Source: Bacillus sp. ISL-51 (GTDB lineage: Bacteria; Bacillota; Bacilli; Bacillales; Bacillaceae). Taken from it: 64,000 nt of DNA. The notes under the pieces are model-generated. The model was given only the letters and a program-made list of their open reading frames with translations. It did not search any database and was not told the DNA's origin. The translations under genes and the position numbers were made by a program. The stretch is from positions 372,001-436,000 of the forward strand of contig NZ_JAGGQB010000006.1 in the NCBI RefSeq assembly GCF_018613535.1, given 5' to 3'. This document shows, in pieces, positions 55,710 to 64,000 of the stretch; within the stretch, counting starts at the first letter, position 1; the number at the start of each line of letters is the position of its first letter.

Positions 55710-56633
55710 TTGAATGAAATTACAGAGGTTCTCCCTGAATTAATGAGGCATGCCATCTCCGCCGTGCCGGAAGAAAAGCGGCGGGACACAGAAGAAATCA
55801 GAATTCGTGTCGACAGGCCGGTTGAACTGATCCAAAAAGGACAACCTCTGTTTTTGTCTTATATCTGCACGGCCAATGACGCGCATCTTATCCTCAGCCG
55901 GCTCAGCAATTACAGCATGTACACGCTGGAAGAAGAGCTGAAAAAAGGATATATCACGATCAGAGGGGGACACCGGGTGGGGCTGGCCGGAAGAGTGATT
56001 GTAGAAAACGGAGCCGTCAAAGGACTCCGGGATATTACCTCTTTTAATATACGGATCGCCCGCGAAAAGCTTGGAATCGCAGATCCGCTCATTCCTTTCT
56101 TGTGGAAGGAAAACTGGCTGAACACACTGATCATCGGCCCGCCGCAAACGGGAAAAACAACCTTGCTCCGTGATTTGGCGAGGGTTTCCAGCAGCGGAAC
56201 AAAAAGCATTCCGGCTAAAAAGACCGGCATCGTGGATGAACGGTCTGAAATTGCCGGCTGCCTGCGGGGAGTTCCTCAGCATCACTTCGGCAAAAGGATA
56301 GACGTGCTGGACGCCTGCCCGAAGGCAGAAGGGCTGATGATGATGATTCGCTCGATGAGCCCCGACGTCATGATCGTGGATGAAATCGGGAGAATGGAAG
56401 ACTCAGAGGCGCTGATGGAGGCGCTGCATGCAGGGGTATCCGTTATCGTTTCCGCACACGGATGGAATATGAAAGATTTAGTGAAGAGGCCGTCATTGAA
56501 GCTGCTGTGGGAGGAGAGAGTATTCGACCGCTATGTTGAACTGTCAAGGCGCCGCGGGCCCGGTACGGTCAGCCGGATGTACGGAAGCGGCGGAGAGCCG
56601 GTCCCGCGGGCGGAAGGCGTGCTCACATGCTGA
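55710..56633 (+). CDS. spoIIIAA: Stage III sporulation ATPase SpoIIIAA
   Basis: A 307-residue secretion-type ATPase of the SpoIIIA-SpoIIQ channel, which feeds the engulfed forespore and is needed for SigG activity. The P-loop is IIGPPQTGKTTLLRD (about 145-159), Walker B MIVDEIGRMED near 220. It resembles type II/IV secretion ATPases. TTG 55710 follows AAAGGAGGAG. Overlaps spoIIIAB by 7 nt. First gene of the eight-gene operon. Confidence 0.95.
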   Translation: MNEITEVLPELMRHAISAVPEEKRRDTEEIRIRVDRPVELIQKGQPLFLSYICTANDAHLILSRLSNYSMYTLEEELKKGYITIRGGHRVGLAGRVIVENGAVKGLRDITSFNIRIAREKLGIADPLIPFLWKENWLNTLIIGPPQTGKTTLLRDLARVSSSGTKSIPAKKTGIVDERSEIAGCLRGVPQHHFGKRIDVLDACPKAEGLMMMIRSMSPDVMIVDEIGRMEDSEALMEALHAGVSVIVSAHGWNMKDLVKRPSLKLLWEERVFDRYVELSRRRGPGTVSRMYGSGGEPVPRAEGVLTC

Positions 56634-57142
56634 AGTTATTAGGCGCTATTTTCATATTGACGGCGACGACGTGGACAGGTTTTGAAATCGCGAAAATCTA
56701 CGTAGAAAGGCCAAGGCAGATCCGCCAGCTGCGTGCGGCGCTGCAATCACTTGAGGTGGAAATTATGTATGGGCACACACCGCTGCACATAGCGTCAGGG
56801 CAAATTGCCAAACAGCTTTCCCGGCCTGTATCGTTATTGTTTCAAATCTTTAGCGAGAGGCTTGAGAAGGGAAGCGATTCGGCCAAAACGGCTTGGGAGC
56901 AAAGCTTAAAAAAAACCTGGCACTCGATGGCGATGAAAAAAAGCGAATATGACGTGCTCAAACAATTTGGAGAGACGCTTGGGCTTCATGACCGGGTTTC
57001 TCAGCAGAAACATATTAAGCTTGCGCTTACACATTTGGAAGCGGCGGAAGCGGATGCCGGGCGGGCGCAGGCGAAAAATGAAAAAATGGTGAAAAGTTTA
57101 GGGTTTTTGGCCGGACTGTTACTCATTCTTCTATTGATGTAA
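56627..57142 (+). CDS. spoIIIAB: Stage III sporulation protein SpoIIIAB
   Basis: A 171-residue protein with helices at both ends (MLKLLGAIFILTATTWTGFEIAK and SLGFLAGLLLILLLM) and a central alpha-helical domain (about 30-145). Its fold resembles the GspF/PilC platform protein of type II systems. Located in the mother-cell membrane as part of the transenvelope channel. ATG 56627 inside spoIIIAA. Confidence 0.93.
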   Translation: MLKLLGAIFILTATTWTGFEIAKIYVERPRQIRQLRAALQSLEVEIMYGHTPLHIASGQIAKQLSRPVSLLFQIFSERLEKGSDSAKTAWEQSLKKTWHSMAMKKSEYDVLKQFGETLGLHDRVSQQKHIKLALTHLEAAEADAGRAQAKNEKMVKSLGFLAGLLLILLLM

Positions 57143-57164
57143 ACATGAGGGGAGCAAACATAAA

Positions 57165-57371
57165 ATGGGAGTCGACGTAAATGTCATTTTTCAAATCGCC
57201 GGAGTCGGTATCGTGGTCGCATTTCTCCATACCATATTGGACCAAATGGGAAAAAAAGAATATGCCCAATGGGTGACGCTGCTTGGCTTTATCTATATTT
57301 TATTTATGGTGGCGACGATTGTCGATGACCTTTTTAAAAAGATCAAAGCTGTGTTTCTATTTCAAGGATAG
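57165..57371 (+). CDS. spoIIIAC: Stage III sporulation protein SpoIIIAC
   Basis: A 68-residue protein with two membrane helices (VIFQIAGVGIVVAFLHTILD and YAQWVTLLGFIYILFMVATIVDDL). Small channel component. It shares the start pattern and helix design with the following SpoIIIAD. ATG 57165 follows AGGGGAGC. The stop TAG is followed at once by the G-run that serves spoIIIAD. Confidence 0.93.
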   Translation: MGVDVNVIFQIAGVGIVVAFLHTILDQMGKKEYAQWVTLLGFIYILFMVATIVDDLFKKIKAVFLFQG

Positions 57372-57383
57372 GGGGGCTTACAG

Positions 57384-57779
57384 ATTGAAATTGTTCAAAT
57401 TGTAGGTTTAGGGCTGATCGCTACATTTCTCTCCCTGATCGTAAAAGAACAGAAACCGACATTCGCGTTTATGATTGTCGTCTTCAGCGGCTGTGTGATC
57501 TTTCTTTATCTCGTCGACCAGATCTATGACATTATCAGAATGATTGAAAAAATAGCTGTCAACGCAAAGGTCAATATGGTTTATGTGGAAACTATTTTAA
57601 AGATTATCGGCATTGCCTATATCGCTGAATTCGGGGCGCAGCTTACGAAGGATGCGGGCCAGGGAGCGATTGCTTCAAAAATAGAGCTCGCGGGAAAAAT
57701 CTTAATTCTCGTGATGGCTGTGCCGATTTTAACCGTTATTATTGAAACGATTCTCGGACTTATTCCTTCTTCATCATAA
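57384..57779 (+). CDS. spoIIIAD: Stage III sporulation protein SpoIIIAD (non-canonical start)
   Basis: A 131-133-residue membrane protein with three to four helices, close to SpoIIIAC in its first half (IVQIVGLGLIATFLSLIVKEQKPTFAFM). After the in-frame stop at 57369 no ATG, GTG or TTG occurs until ATG 57471, which would delete the first helix. The expected start position, 57378, reads TTA (in B. subtilis, as I recall, TTG). ATT at 57384 has GGGGGG 7 nt upstream and is my best choice; TTA 57378 would restore the full 133. A sequence error is possible. Confidence 0.82.
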   Translation: MEIVQIVGLGLIATFLSLIVKEQKPTFAFMIVVFSGCVIFLYLVDQIYDIIRMIEKIAVNAKVNMVYVETILKIIGIAYIAEFGAQLTKDAGQGAIASKIELAGKILILVMAVPILTVIIETILGLIPSSS

Positions 57780-57798
57780 AAGAAAGGAGGCACAAAAA

Positions 57799-59007
57799 AT
57801 GAAGCGCTTTCGGTGGATGGGGGCTTTTTTGTTCATCATCTTATGTCTTCAAATGGAATATGTACAAGCTGCCGGAACGAACGGCACGTCGCAGGAAACC
57901 GCAATCCCGCAAGAATCGGCTGAAGAAGTGGCTAAAAAGCAGGCCGAAGCGCTGAAAACAGAAGGCATCGGAAAGTTTTGGGATGACATCATGACTGAAT
58001 ACGGCGGCCTTCTGCCTGAAAGCCAAAAGGGAAGCATCATTGACTTTATCAACGGCGAAAAGAAAATTTCACCGCAGGAATGGCTGAAGGCTTTGTTTTC
58101 CTATCTGTTTCATGAGGTGCTCGCAAACGGCAAGCTTCTCGGCACCTTGATTCTGCTCACCATTTTTTGTGTCATTCTTCAGCTGCTGCAAAATGCGTTT
58201 CAGCAAAGCACCGTGAGTAAGGTCGCTTATGCGATTGTCTATATGGTGCTTATCATTCTCGCTTTAAACAGCTTTCATGTAGCCGTCAATTATGCCAGTG
58301 AAGCGATACAAACGATGACCAGCTTCATTCTCGCGCTCATCCCGATGCTGCTGGCTCTGATGGCGTCTTCCGGGGGAGCCGTCTCTGCCGCCTTTTTTCA
58401 CCCCGTTATTTTATTTCTGATGAATACGAGCGGCCTTCTTATTCAAAACATCGTCATGCCGCTTATCTTCCTATCCGCAATTTTAAGCATCGTCAGCACG
58501 ATGACAGATCAGTATAAGGTGACGCAGCTTGCCAACCTGCTCAGAAATATCGCGATCGGGGCGCTCGCGGTTTTTCTCACCGTCTTTCTCGGGGTCATCT
58601 CGGTTCAGGGCGCATCGGCTGCCGTTACGGACGGGATTACGCTCAGAACGGCCAAATTTATTACGGGAAATTTTATTCCCGTGCTCGGCCGGATGTTTAC
58701 GGATGCGACGGACACAGTGATCAGCGCTTCTCTTTTATTAAAAAATACGGTGGGATTGCTCGGCGTCGGGATTTTGATCTGCATTTCCGCTTTCCCCGCG
58801 ATTAAAGTGCTTTCTCTCGCCTTTATTTATAAGCTTGCGGCCGCTATCCTTCAGCCGCTTGGAGGCGGACCCGTTATTACCTGTCTCGGCGTCATCAGCA
58901 GGAGTGTGCTGTATATATTTGCGGCGCTCGCTATCGTCTCTCTCATGTTTTTCCTCAGCATCACCGTCATTATCACAGCCGGCAACCTCACCATGATGAT
59001 GAAATAA
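57799..59007 (+). CDS. spoIIIAE: Stage III sporulation protein SpoIIIAE
   Basis: A 402-residue polytopic protein: signal-like N-terminus (MKRFRWMGAFLFIILCLQMEYVQAAG), an extracytoplasmic region (about 30-100) and about seven helices thereafter. It forms the permease-like core of the SpoIIIA channel. I chose ATG 57799, preceded by AAAGGAGG, rather than an upstream start inside spoIIIAD. spoIIIAF begins 17 nt after its stop. Confidence 0.94.
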   Translation: MKRFRWMGAFLFIILCLQMEYVQAAGTNGTSQETAIPQESAEEVAKKQAEALKTEGIGKFWDDIMTEYGGLLPESQKGSIIDFINGEKKISPQEWLKALFSYLFHEVLANGKLLGTLILLTIFCVILQLLQNAFQQSTVSKVAYAIVYMVLIILALNSFHVAVNYASEAIQTMTSFILALIPMLLALMASSGGAVSAAFFHPVILFLMNTSGLLIQNIVMPLIFLSAILSIVSTMTDQYKVTQLANLLRNIAIGALAVFLTVFLGVISVQGASAAVTDGITLRTAKFITGNFIPVLGRMFTDATDTVISASLLLKNTVGLLGVGILICISAFPAIKVLSLAFIYKLAAAILQPLGGGPVITCLGVISRSVLYIFAALAIVSLMFFLSITVIITAGNLTMMMK

Positions 59008-59023
59008 AGGGGGCCTTTTGTAT

Positions 59024-59644
59024 ATGAGCTTTTTAACAGAATGGCTGACAAGCATCATTTTATTTATCTTCTTTGCAATCGTCATCGACATGCTTCTGCC
59101 CAGCTCCAGTATGCAAAAATACGCGAAAATGGTTGTCAGCCTGCTGTTAATCGTCGTCATGCTCAATCCGATCTTTACACTTTTCAAAACAGACCCGGAA
59201 GTTATCTTTGATTATTTGACAAAACAAGAGCAATCTCAATCGGCTGACATAAAAAATCAAATCAATTCAGAAAAAAAAGAAATACAAGCATCAAGTCGCG
59301 CATATGTTTTAGAAGAAATGGCTGTCCAACTAAAAAAGAAAGCGGAGGAGATGTTCAGTCATGACGAATACAAAGTAGACGACATCCGCCTTGCAGCGGG
59401 AGAACAGGTTCGTTCAGAAGAAGATGTAAAAACGATCAGCGTGTATATGGCCCCATCTTCTGAAAAAACCGTGCAAACCGTCGCACCGATCGACATCCGC
59501 ACAGACCGCAAATACGAACCAAGCGACGCCGCTGAAAAAAAGAAAGCCGGCGACATTAAAAGAAAACTTGCGGATATATGGGAAATCGGCAGTGAGAAGA
59601 TTACGGTTTATATGGAAGGCGGGGAGAAAAACGGCCATGAATAA
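59024..59644 (+). CDS. spoIIIAF: Stage III sporulation protein SpoIIIAF
   Basis: A 206-residue protein with two N-terminal helices (TSIILFIFFAIVIDMLLP and MVVSLLLIVVMLNPIFTLF) and a soluble C-terminal domain (about 85-206) with a ring-building-motif-like fold. ATG 59024 (MSFLTEWLT) lies at good distance from AAAGGGGGCC; TTG 59018 is an alternative. Overlaps spoIIIAG by 8 nt. Confidence 0.93.
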   Translation: MSFLTEWLTSIILFIFFAIVIDMLLPSSSMQKYAKMVVSLLLIVVMLNPIFTLFKTDPEVIFDYLTKQEQSQSADIKNQINSEKKEIQASSRAYVLEEMAVQLKKKAEEMFSHDEYKVDDIRLAAGEQVRSEEDVKTISVYMAPSSEKTVQTVAPIDIRTDRKYEPSDAAEKKKAGDIKRKLADIWEIGSEKITVYMEGGEKNGHE

Positions 59645-60326
59645 AAACGGATTATGGAACATGCTGAAAAAACAGCTGATGTTCGGACAGGCGAAAGACG
59701 GAGAAAAACCTAAACTGACAAAATACCACTACTTTCTGTTCGTGTTTGTTCTGGGGGTATCCTTCATGCTTGTCAGCCAGCTGCTGTCTTCACCGGAGAA
59801 AACCGGGAAAAACCAAGCGGCCCAAACTGCAATATCGACTCAAACGGCGCAAAACGATCAAAAAACGGCTCCCGTCTTTAAGGCTTCAAAAGACAGCAGC
59901 ACCAAAAACACGATCGATGATTATGAGAGAGAATACGAAAACCAGCTGAAAGAAATCCTTGAGACGATTATCGGCGTGGAGGACGTCTCAATTGTTGTAA
60001 ATGTAGACGCAACGTCTTTAAAAGTGTTTGAGAAAAACAAAACGAAAAAAAATACCGTAACTGAGGAAACAGACAAACAAGGCGGCAAAAGAAGCGTCAC
60101 CGACCAAACCTCTGAAGAAGAAATCGTCATGATACGAAACGGGGATCAGGAAACCCCGGTCGTCGTCCAAACGAAAAAGCCTGACATACGCGGTGTACTC
60201 GTTGTCGCTCAAGGAGTGGACAACGTTCAAATAAAAAAAACCATCATTGATGCCGTCACAAGGGTGCTGGACGTTCCCAGCTACCGTGTAGCGGTTGCCC
60301 CTAAAAAAATCAAGGAGGATTCATAA
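59637..60326 (+). CDS. spoIIIAG: Stage III sporulation protein SpoIIIAG
   Basis: A 229-residue single-pass protein (helix about 32-52, YFLFVFVLGVSFMLVSQLL) whose large outer domain forms a 30-fold ring in B. subtilis. The ring-building motif region is about 95-225 (YEREYENQLKEILETIIGVEDVSIVVNVDATSLKV and VDNVQIKKTIIDAVTRVLDVPSYRVAVAPK). ATG 59637 follows GGCGGGGAG and overlaps spoIIIAF; the longer reading from 59568 lies in the spoIIIAF frame overlap. Confidence 0.94.
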   Translation: MNKNGLWNMLKKQLMFGQAKDGEKPKLTKYHYFLFVFVLGVSFMLVSQLLSSPEKTGKNQAAQTAISTQTAQNDQKTAPVFKASKDSSTKNTIDDYEREYENQLKEILETIIGVEDVSIVVNVDATSLKVFEKNKTKKNTVTEETDKQGGKRSVTDQTSEEEIVMIRNGDQETPVVVQTKKPDIRGVLVVAQGVDNVQIKKTIIDAVTRVLDVPSYRVAVAPKKIKEDS

Positions 60327-60329
60327 ATT

Positions 60330-60992
60330 ATGCTGAAAAAACAAACAGTTTGGCTTTTAACAATGCTCAGTCTCGTCGTGGTATTAAGTGTTTACTATAT
60401 TATGTCGCCGGAAAGCAAAAATGCCGTGCAAATGAAAAGTGAAAAAAGCAGCGGAGAAATCGCCACTGAAAAAACGCCGGCTAAAGAAGAAACAAAGGAA
60501 AAAAGCGAGCCTGAAATGGAAAAAGAAGACGGAACAAAAGGCACGAAAGATTCTAAAGACTCTAAAGGCAAAAAAGAGGATAAAGAAACATCAGCCGAAG
60601 CCTCGGAAAAAGACGGCACTGTCGTCACGCAAACAGCTGATGACAACTTATTCACGGCATACCGCATGGAACTGGAAGATGCCCGGAGCAAAGAAAGAGA
60701 ACAATTAAACAGCATCGTATCAAGCGATGATGCAACGGCAAAGGAAAAAAGCGAAGCCTACGATAAAATGACCGCTCTCAGTGACGCCGAAGGAACGGAA
60801 AAGCAGCTCGAAACCTTAATTAAAACACAAGGCTATAAAGATGCACTCGTTAACGCCGAAGGAGACAAAATCAACATTACAGTAAAGTCAGACAAACACT
60901 CAAACGCAAAAGCCTCCGCCATCATTGACCTTGTCGCCAAAGAAATCAAGACGATGAAGGATGTCGCCGTCACATTTGAACCGTCCAAATAA
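60330..60992 (+). CDS. spoIIIAH: Stage III sporulation protein SpoIIIAH
   Basis: A 220-residue mother-cell membrane protein whose outer domain docks with forespore SpoIIQ to join the two membranes. One helix (QTVWLLTMLSLVVVLSVYYIM), a charged Lys/Glu/Asp-rich linker (about 30-95) and a YscJ/FliF-like domain (about 105-220, DALVNAEGDKINITVKSD and VAKEIKTMKDVAVTFEPSK). ATG 60330 follows AAGGAGGA. Last gene of the operon. Confidence 0.95.
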   Translation: MLKKQTVWLLTMLSLVVVLSVYYIMSPESKNAVQMKSEKSSGEIATEKTPAKEETKEKSEPEMEKEDGTKGTKDSKDSKGKKEDKETSAEASEKDGTVVTQTADDNLFTAYRMELEDARSKEREQLNSIVSSDDATAKEKSEAYDKMTALSDAEGTEKQLETLIKTQGYKDALVNAEGDKINITVKSDKHSNAKASAIIDLVAKEIKTMKDVAVTFEPSK

Positions 60993-61005
60993 AGAGTCAA
61001 AAACC

Positions 61006-61029
61006 GCCCGCATACGCCGCGGGCTTTTC
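61006..61029 (+). terminator. Terminator of the spoIIIA operon
   Basis: Stem GCCCGC / GCGGGC followed by TTTTC; short T run. Confidence 0.75.
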
Positions 61030-61145
61030 TGATGTCATTTTTAGATCACAGTTGAATTTACTCAACCGCTCCTGTAAGATAAACATAGTATGTACTTTTA
61101 GTAGCAACCTATAAATTTCTATTTTTATACATAGGAGTGGAACTG

Positions 61146-61622
61146 ATGTTAAAAATCAACGAAATTCATGAACTGATAAAACGTATTGATGAATCGTCCA
61201 TTGATGAATTTATTTATGAAAATGAAGGCGTAAGCTTAAAACTGAAAAAAAATGAAGCGCCGGCTGTGCATGTAACTGGACAAGCCCAAGCTGTTCCTGC
61301 CGCTGCTCCGGCTCCGCAGGCTGCAAATCCGGAAGTCCGGGAAGCTGCCCCTGCGCAAGAAGCGCCGAAACAAGATGAGAATCTTCACAAAATCACGTCA
61401 CCGATGGTAGGAACGTTTTACGCTTCTTCATCACCGGAAGCCGGCCCTTACGTGAACCAAGGTTCAAAAGTGAGCGAAAATACAGTGGTTTGTATCGTCG
61501 AAGCAATGAAACTCTTTAACGAGATCGAAGCGGAAGTTAAAGGAGAAATCGTTGAAGTGTTAGTTGAAAACGGCCAGCTGGTCGAATACGGACAACCTCT
61601 ATTTCTTGTAAAAGCTGAGTAA
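61146..61622 (+). CDS. accB: Biotin carboxyl carrier protein of acetyl-CoA carboxylase AccB
   Basis: A 158-residue carrier that holds biotin for acetyl-CoA carboxylase, the first step of fatty-acid synthesis. N-terminal helix region, Ala/Pro-rich linker (about 45-80, [25 protein letters not shown]) and C-terminal biotinyl domain with biotin Lys in [14 protein letters not shown] 61146 lies 8 nt after TAGGAGTG; a GTG at 61137 overlaps the ribosome site. Followed by accC within 14 nt. Confidence 0.96.
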   Translation: MLKINEIHELIKRIDESSIDEFIYENEGVSLKLKKNEAPAVHVTGQAQAVPAAAPAPQAANPEVREAAPAQEAPKQDENLHKITSPMVGTFYASSSPEAGPYVNQGSKVSENTVVCIVEAMKLFNEIEAEVKGEIVEVLVENGQLVEYGQPLFLVKAE

Positions 61623-61636
61623 GGAGACCTGCCATT

Positions 61637-62989
61637 ATGATAAAAAAGCTATTGATCGCCAACCGAGGAGAAATTGCCGTCAGAATCATCCGGGCTTGTA
61701 AAGAGCTGGGCATTGAAACTGTCGCCGTTTATTCTGAAGCCGATAAAGACGCCCTTCATGTCCAAATGGCCGATGAGGCTTTTTGTATCGGACCGAAAGC
61801 ATCAAAAGACAGCTATTTAAATGTGACAAACATCGTCAGCGTCGCAAAACTGACCGGAACCGATGCGATCCATCCGGGATACGGCTTTTTGGCTGAAAAC
61901 GCCGACTTTGCCGAGTTATGCGCTGAAGTAAACGTGACGTTTGTCGGGCCTACGGCGGACGCCATTTCTAAAATGGGGACAAAAGATATCGCACGTGATA
62001 CGATGCAGCTTGCCGGTGTACCGATCGTGCCCGGTTCAAAAGGAATTATAAAAAATACCGAAGAAGCGGTTTCGCTTGCACGTGATATTGGGTATCCTGT
62101 CATTATAAAAGCTACTGCGGGCGGAGGCGGAAAAGGCATCCGGGTTGCGCGCACAGAAGAAGAATTGATCAAAGGCATTAAAATTACCCAGCAGGAAGCC
62201 GCTACGGCGTTCGGAAATCCGGGTGTGTACATCGAGAAGTACATAGAAGATTTCCGCCACGTTGAAATTCAGGTGCTTGCGGACAATTACGGAAACACGA
62301 TTCATCTCGGAGAACGTGATTGCTCCATTCAAAGACGCTTGCAAAAACTGCTGGAAGAAACACCGTCACCGGCGCTTGATTCTGACATCAGGGAACAGAT
62401 GGGCGAAGCTGCGGTAAAAGCAGCGCAAGCCGTCGGTTATACCGGAGCGGGCACAGTTGAGTTCATTTACGACTATAGAGAACAGCGCTACTACTTTATG
62501 GAAATGAACACACGGATTCAAGTTGAACACCCGGTCACAGAAATGGTAACGGGCACGGATCTGATTAAAGAACAGATCAAAGTGGCGTCCGGACAGGAGC
62601 TCTCGCTTAGACAGGAAGACGTTGAATTTAACGGCTGGGCAATTGAATGCCGCATCAACGCTGAAAATCCTGCGAAAAACTTCATGCCTTCACCGGGTAA
62701 AATTAAAATGTACCTGCCGCCGGGCGGACTTGGTGTCCGTGTCGATTCAGCCGCATACCCAGGCTATTCGATCCCGCCGTATTACGACAGCATGATTGCC
62801 AAACTCATCACATACGGAAAAACGAGGGATGAAGCGATCGCACGAATGAAGCGCGCGTTAAGCGAATTCGTCATTGAAGGCATCGAAACAACCATTCCGT
62901 TCCATCTGAAACTGCTTGAACATGAAACATTTGTCAGCGGAGAGTTTAATACTAAGTTTTTAGAAACATATGATGTAATGGGCTCATAA
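61637..62989 (+). CDS. accC: Biotin carboxylase subunit AccC
   Basis: A 450-residue ATP-grasp enzyme that carboxylates biotin on AccB with bicarbonate. Motifs: [24 protein letters not shown], Gly-rich ATP loop [14 protein letters not shown] (about 159-172), [32 protein letters not shown], and catalytic [19 protein letters not shown] 61637 follows AAGGAGACC. Cotranscribed with accB and probably yqhY. Confidence 0.97.
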   Translation: MIKKLLIANRGEIAVRIIRACKELGIETVAVYSEADKDALHVQMADEAFCIGPKASKDSYLNVTNIVSVAKLTGTDAIHPGYGFLAENADFAELCAEVNVTFVGPTADAISKMGTKDIARDTMQLAGVPIVPGSKGIIKNTEEAVSLARDIGYPVIIKATAGGGGKGIRVARTEEELIKGIKITQQEAATAFGNPGVYIEKYIEDFRHVEIQVLADNYGNTIHLGERDCSIQRRLQKLLEETPSPALDSDIREQMGEAAVKAAQAVGYTGAGTVEFIYDYREQRYYFMEMNTRIQVEHPVTEMVTGTDLIKEQIKVASGQELSLRQEDVEFNGWAIECRINAENPAKNFMPSPGKIKMYLPPGGLGVRVDSAAYPGYSIPPYYDSMIAKLITYGKTRDEAIARMKRALSEFVIEGIETTIPFHLKLLEHETFVSGEFNTKFLETYDVMGS

Positions 62990-63009
62990 TTTTTGTGGAG
63001 GTGAATTGA

Positions 63010-63417
63010 ATGAAAGACAACGGTTTGCTTAAAATGGATCACGATGAAGCTCATTTAGGTAAGGTTGAGATTGCTCCTGAAGTCATTGAAGTCATCGCCG
63101 GCATCGCCGCATCCGAGGTAGAAGGCGTCGCTGAAATGCGGGGCAATTTCGCCACCGGCGTTGTGGAACGCTTCGGCAAAATCAATCACGGCAAAGGCGT
63201 AAAGGTCGATTTAGCCGATGACGGGATTATCATTGACGTCTACTGCGTTGTTCAATTCGGGATCTCAATCCCGAAAGTAGCGGCAAGCGTTCAGGAGAAC
63301 ATTCGCCAAACCTTATTAAACATGACGTCGCTGACCATTAATGAAATTAATATTCATATCGTCGGCATTCAATTTGACACGAAGGCCCAAGAAGTCGAAA
63401 TCGACGAAGAAATGTAA
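63010..63417 (+). CDS. yqhY: Asp23/Gls24-family protein YqhY
   Basis: A 135-residue Asp23-family protein (GKVEIAPEVIEVIAGIAASEVEGVAEM, VDIYCVVQFGISIPKVAASVQ-like segments). In B. subtilis it is encoded next to accBC, and loss of yqhY was reported to select mutations in acetyl-CoA carboxylase, suggesting control of fatty-acid synthesis. ATG 63010 follows GGAGGTG, 20 nt after accC. Confidence 0.93.
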   Translation: MKDNGLLKMDHDEAHLGKVEIAPEVIEVIAGIAASEVEGVAEMRGNFATGVVERFGKINHGKGVKVDLADDGIIIDVYCVVQFGISIPKVAASVQENIRQTLLNMTSLTINEINIHIVGIQFDTKAQEVEIDEEM

Positions 63418-63422
63418 TGAGC

Positions 63423-63466
63423 GTATAAAAACCAAGGGGATGGGCAGCCCTTTGGTTTTTTATACG
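63423..63466 (+). terminator. Terminator of accB-accC-yqhY
   Basis: Long stem GTATAAAAAACCAAGGG / CCTTTGGTTTTTTATAC (one wobble pair), loop near GATGGGCAGC; strong T run. Confidence 0.92.
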
Positions 63467-63682
63467 TTACCCTTCATTTCAGGTATGAAGAAAGCCGGCT
63501 TACATAACGGCAGCCGAGTTTCTTCATGCTGTGAAATCCGAATGAAATTCAAAGGGCTGATAAAATTATTCGGTATTAGGGTGAAAAAACCTGAATTTCG
63601 ACATGCGATTGAGAAAAAAATATGTTATGATCTCTTTAGGCTTAACGACAAGCAGATAAAGCGGATCTGAAGGAGAAAGAAA

Positions 63683-64000
63683 ATGAAAAGAAGAACAGCT
63701 AGAGAAAAAGCTTTGCAGGCACTTTTTCAGATTGATGTCAGCGATATTGCACCGAATGAGGCCATTACGCATGCGCTTGATGAGGAAAAAACCGATTCCT
63801 TTTTTGAAGAGCTGGTATACGGAGTGATTGAGCATCAAGTTCAGCTAGATGAAATGATTTCCGGCCATCTTGTCAATTGGAAACTTGATCGGATAGCAAA
63901 CGTGGACCGCGCGATCCTGCGGTTGGCGGTTTATGAAATGGTTTATGCAGACGACATTCCTGCAAACGTGTCATTAAACGAAGCAATCGAGCTGGCAAAA
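63683..64000 (+). CDS. nusB: Transcription antitermination factor NusB (5' part, cut by window edge)
   Basis: The first 106 codons of NusB: MKRRTAREKALQALFQIDVSDI and the helical core (LDRIANVDRAILRLAVYEMVYADDIPANVSLNEAIELAK). NusB works with NusE/S10 in rRNA antitermination. ATG 63683 follows AAGGAGAAAG. The gene runs off the end of the window with its last 25 or so residues missing. No promoter in the 216-bp gap upstream was identified with confidence. Confidence 0.95.
   Translation, partial: MKRRTAREKALQALFQIDVSDIAPNEAITHALDEEKTDSFFEELVYGVIEHQVQLDEMISGHLVNWKLDRIANVDRAILRLAVYEMVYADDIPANVSLNEAIELAK

Noticed and set aside
55740..56285. 181-codon minus-strand frame inside spoIIIAA
   Set aside because: Full overlap with a strongly supported gene and no family resemblance.
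63341..63670. 109-codon plus-strand frame between yqhY and nusB
   Set aside because: Overlaps yqhY out of frame, crosses a strong terminator, and has no ribosome site or family.

Overview
The window is a stretch of Firmicutes core chromosome from the Bacillus subtilis group. Gene content, order and protein sequence follow the B. subtilis trmK(yqfN)-to-nusB(yqhZ) region almost one to one, but residues differ throughout and a few genes are missing or replaced. That pattern suggests a sister species such as B. velezensis or B. amyloliquefaciens; the species is my inference. I saw no prophage, insertion sequence, CRISPR array or rRNA.

Layout. 1-12 kb: end of trmK, yqfO, ispH, yqfQ, the helicase cshB, endonuclease IV (nfo), yqfT, yqfU, the zinc regulator zur, yqfW, yqfX, ispG, yqfZ, yqgB, yqgC and sodA. 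Both iron-sulfur enzymes that end the MEP isoprenoid pathway (IspG, IspH) lie here on the minus strand. 12-21 kb: an MFS transporter, penicillin-binding protein 2A (pbpA) and the phosphate operon pstS-pstC-pstA-pstB1-pstB2 behind a textbook four-repeat PhoP box. 21-32 kb: rpmG, the yqg genes, glucokinase, an NhaC-type antiporter, two general-stress genes (mgsR with a clear SigB promoter, and rsbRD) separated by a lone tRNA-Gln, and the CorC-like yqhB divergent from corA.

33-41 kb: developmental genes. The seven-gene comG operon (competence pseudopilus) is followed by the biofilm matrix operon tapA-sipW-tasA with a SinR operator, facing sinI-sinR, whose products control it. 41-50 kb: the yqhH-yqhG pair (SNF2-type ATPase plus partner), a tandem glycine riboswitch and the glycine-cleavage genes gcvT-gcvPA-gcvPB, then yqhL, the octanoyltransferase lipM and mntR. 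Glycine cleavage needs lipoylated GcvH, so lipM next to gcv is functionally coherent. 50-64 kb: patatin-like yqhO, yqhP-yqhQ-yqhR, papA, efp, yqhV, the eight-gene spoIIIA operon behind a SigE promoter, accB-accC-yqhY, and the start of nusB, cut by the window edge.

Main points for a second look: spoIIIAD has no ATG/GTG/TTG start that gives a full-length protein; the rhomboid gene yqgP expected between yqgO and yqgQ is replaced by a minus-strand antiporter gene; yqgA, yqgS and aroQ (yqhS) are absent from their expected places; yqhB has a hairpin between its ribosome site and start codon; and the two pstB genes share exact nucleotide blocks suggesting gene conversion. I did not find a convincing wholly new system. 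The nearest to uncharacterised biology are yqhH-yqhG, yqfQ and yqzC-yqzD.
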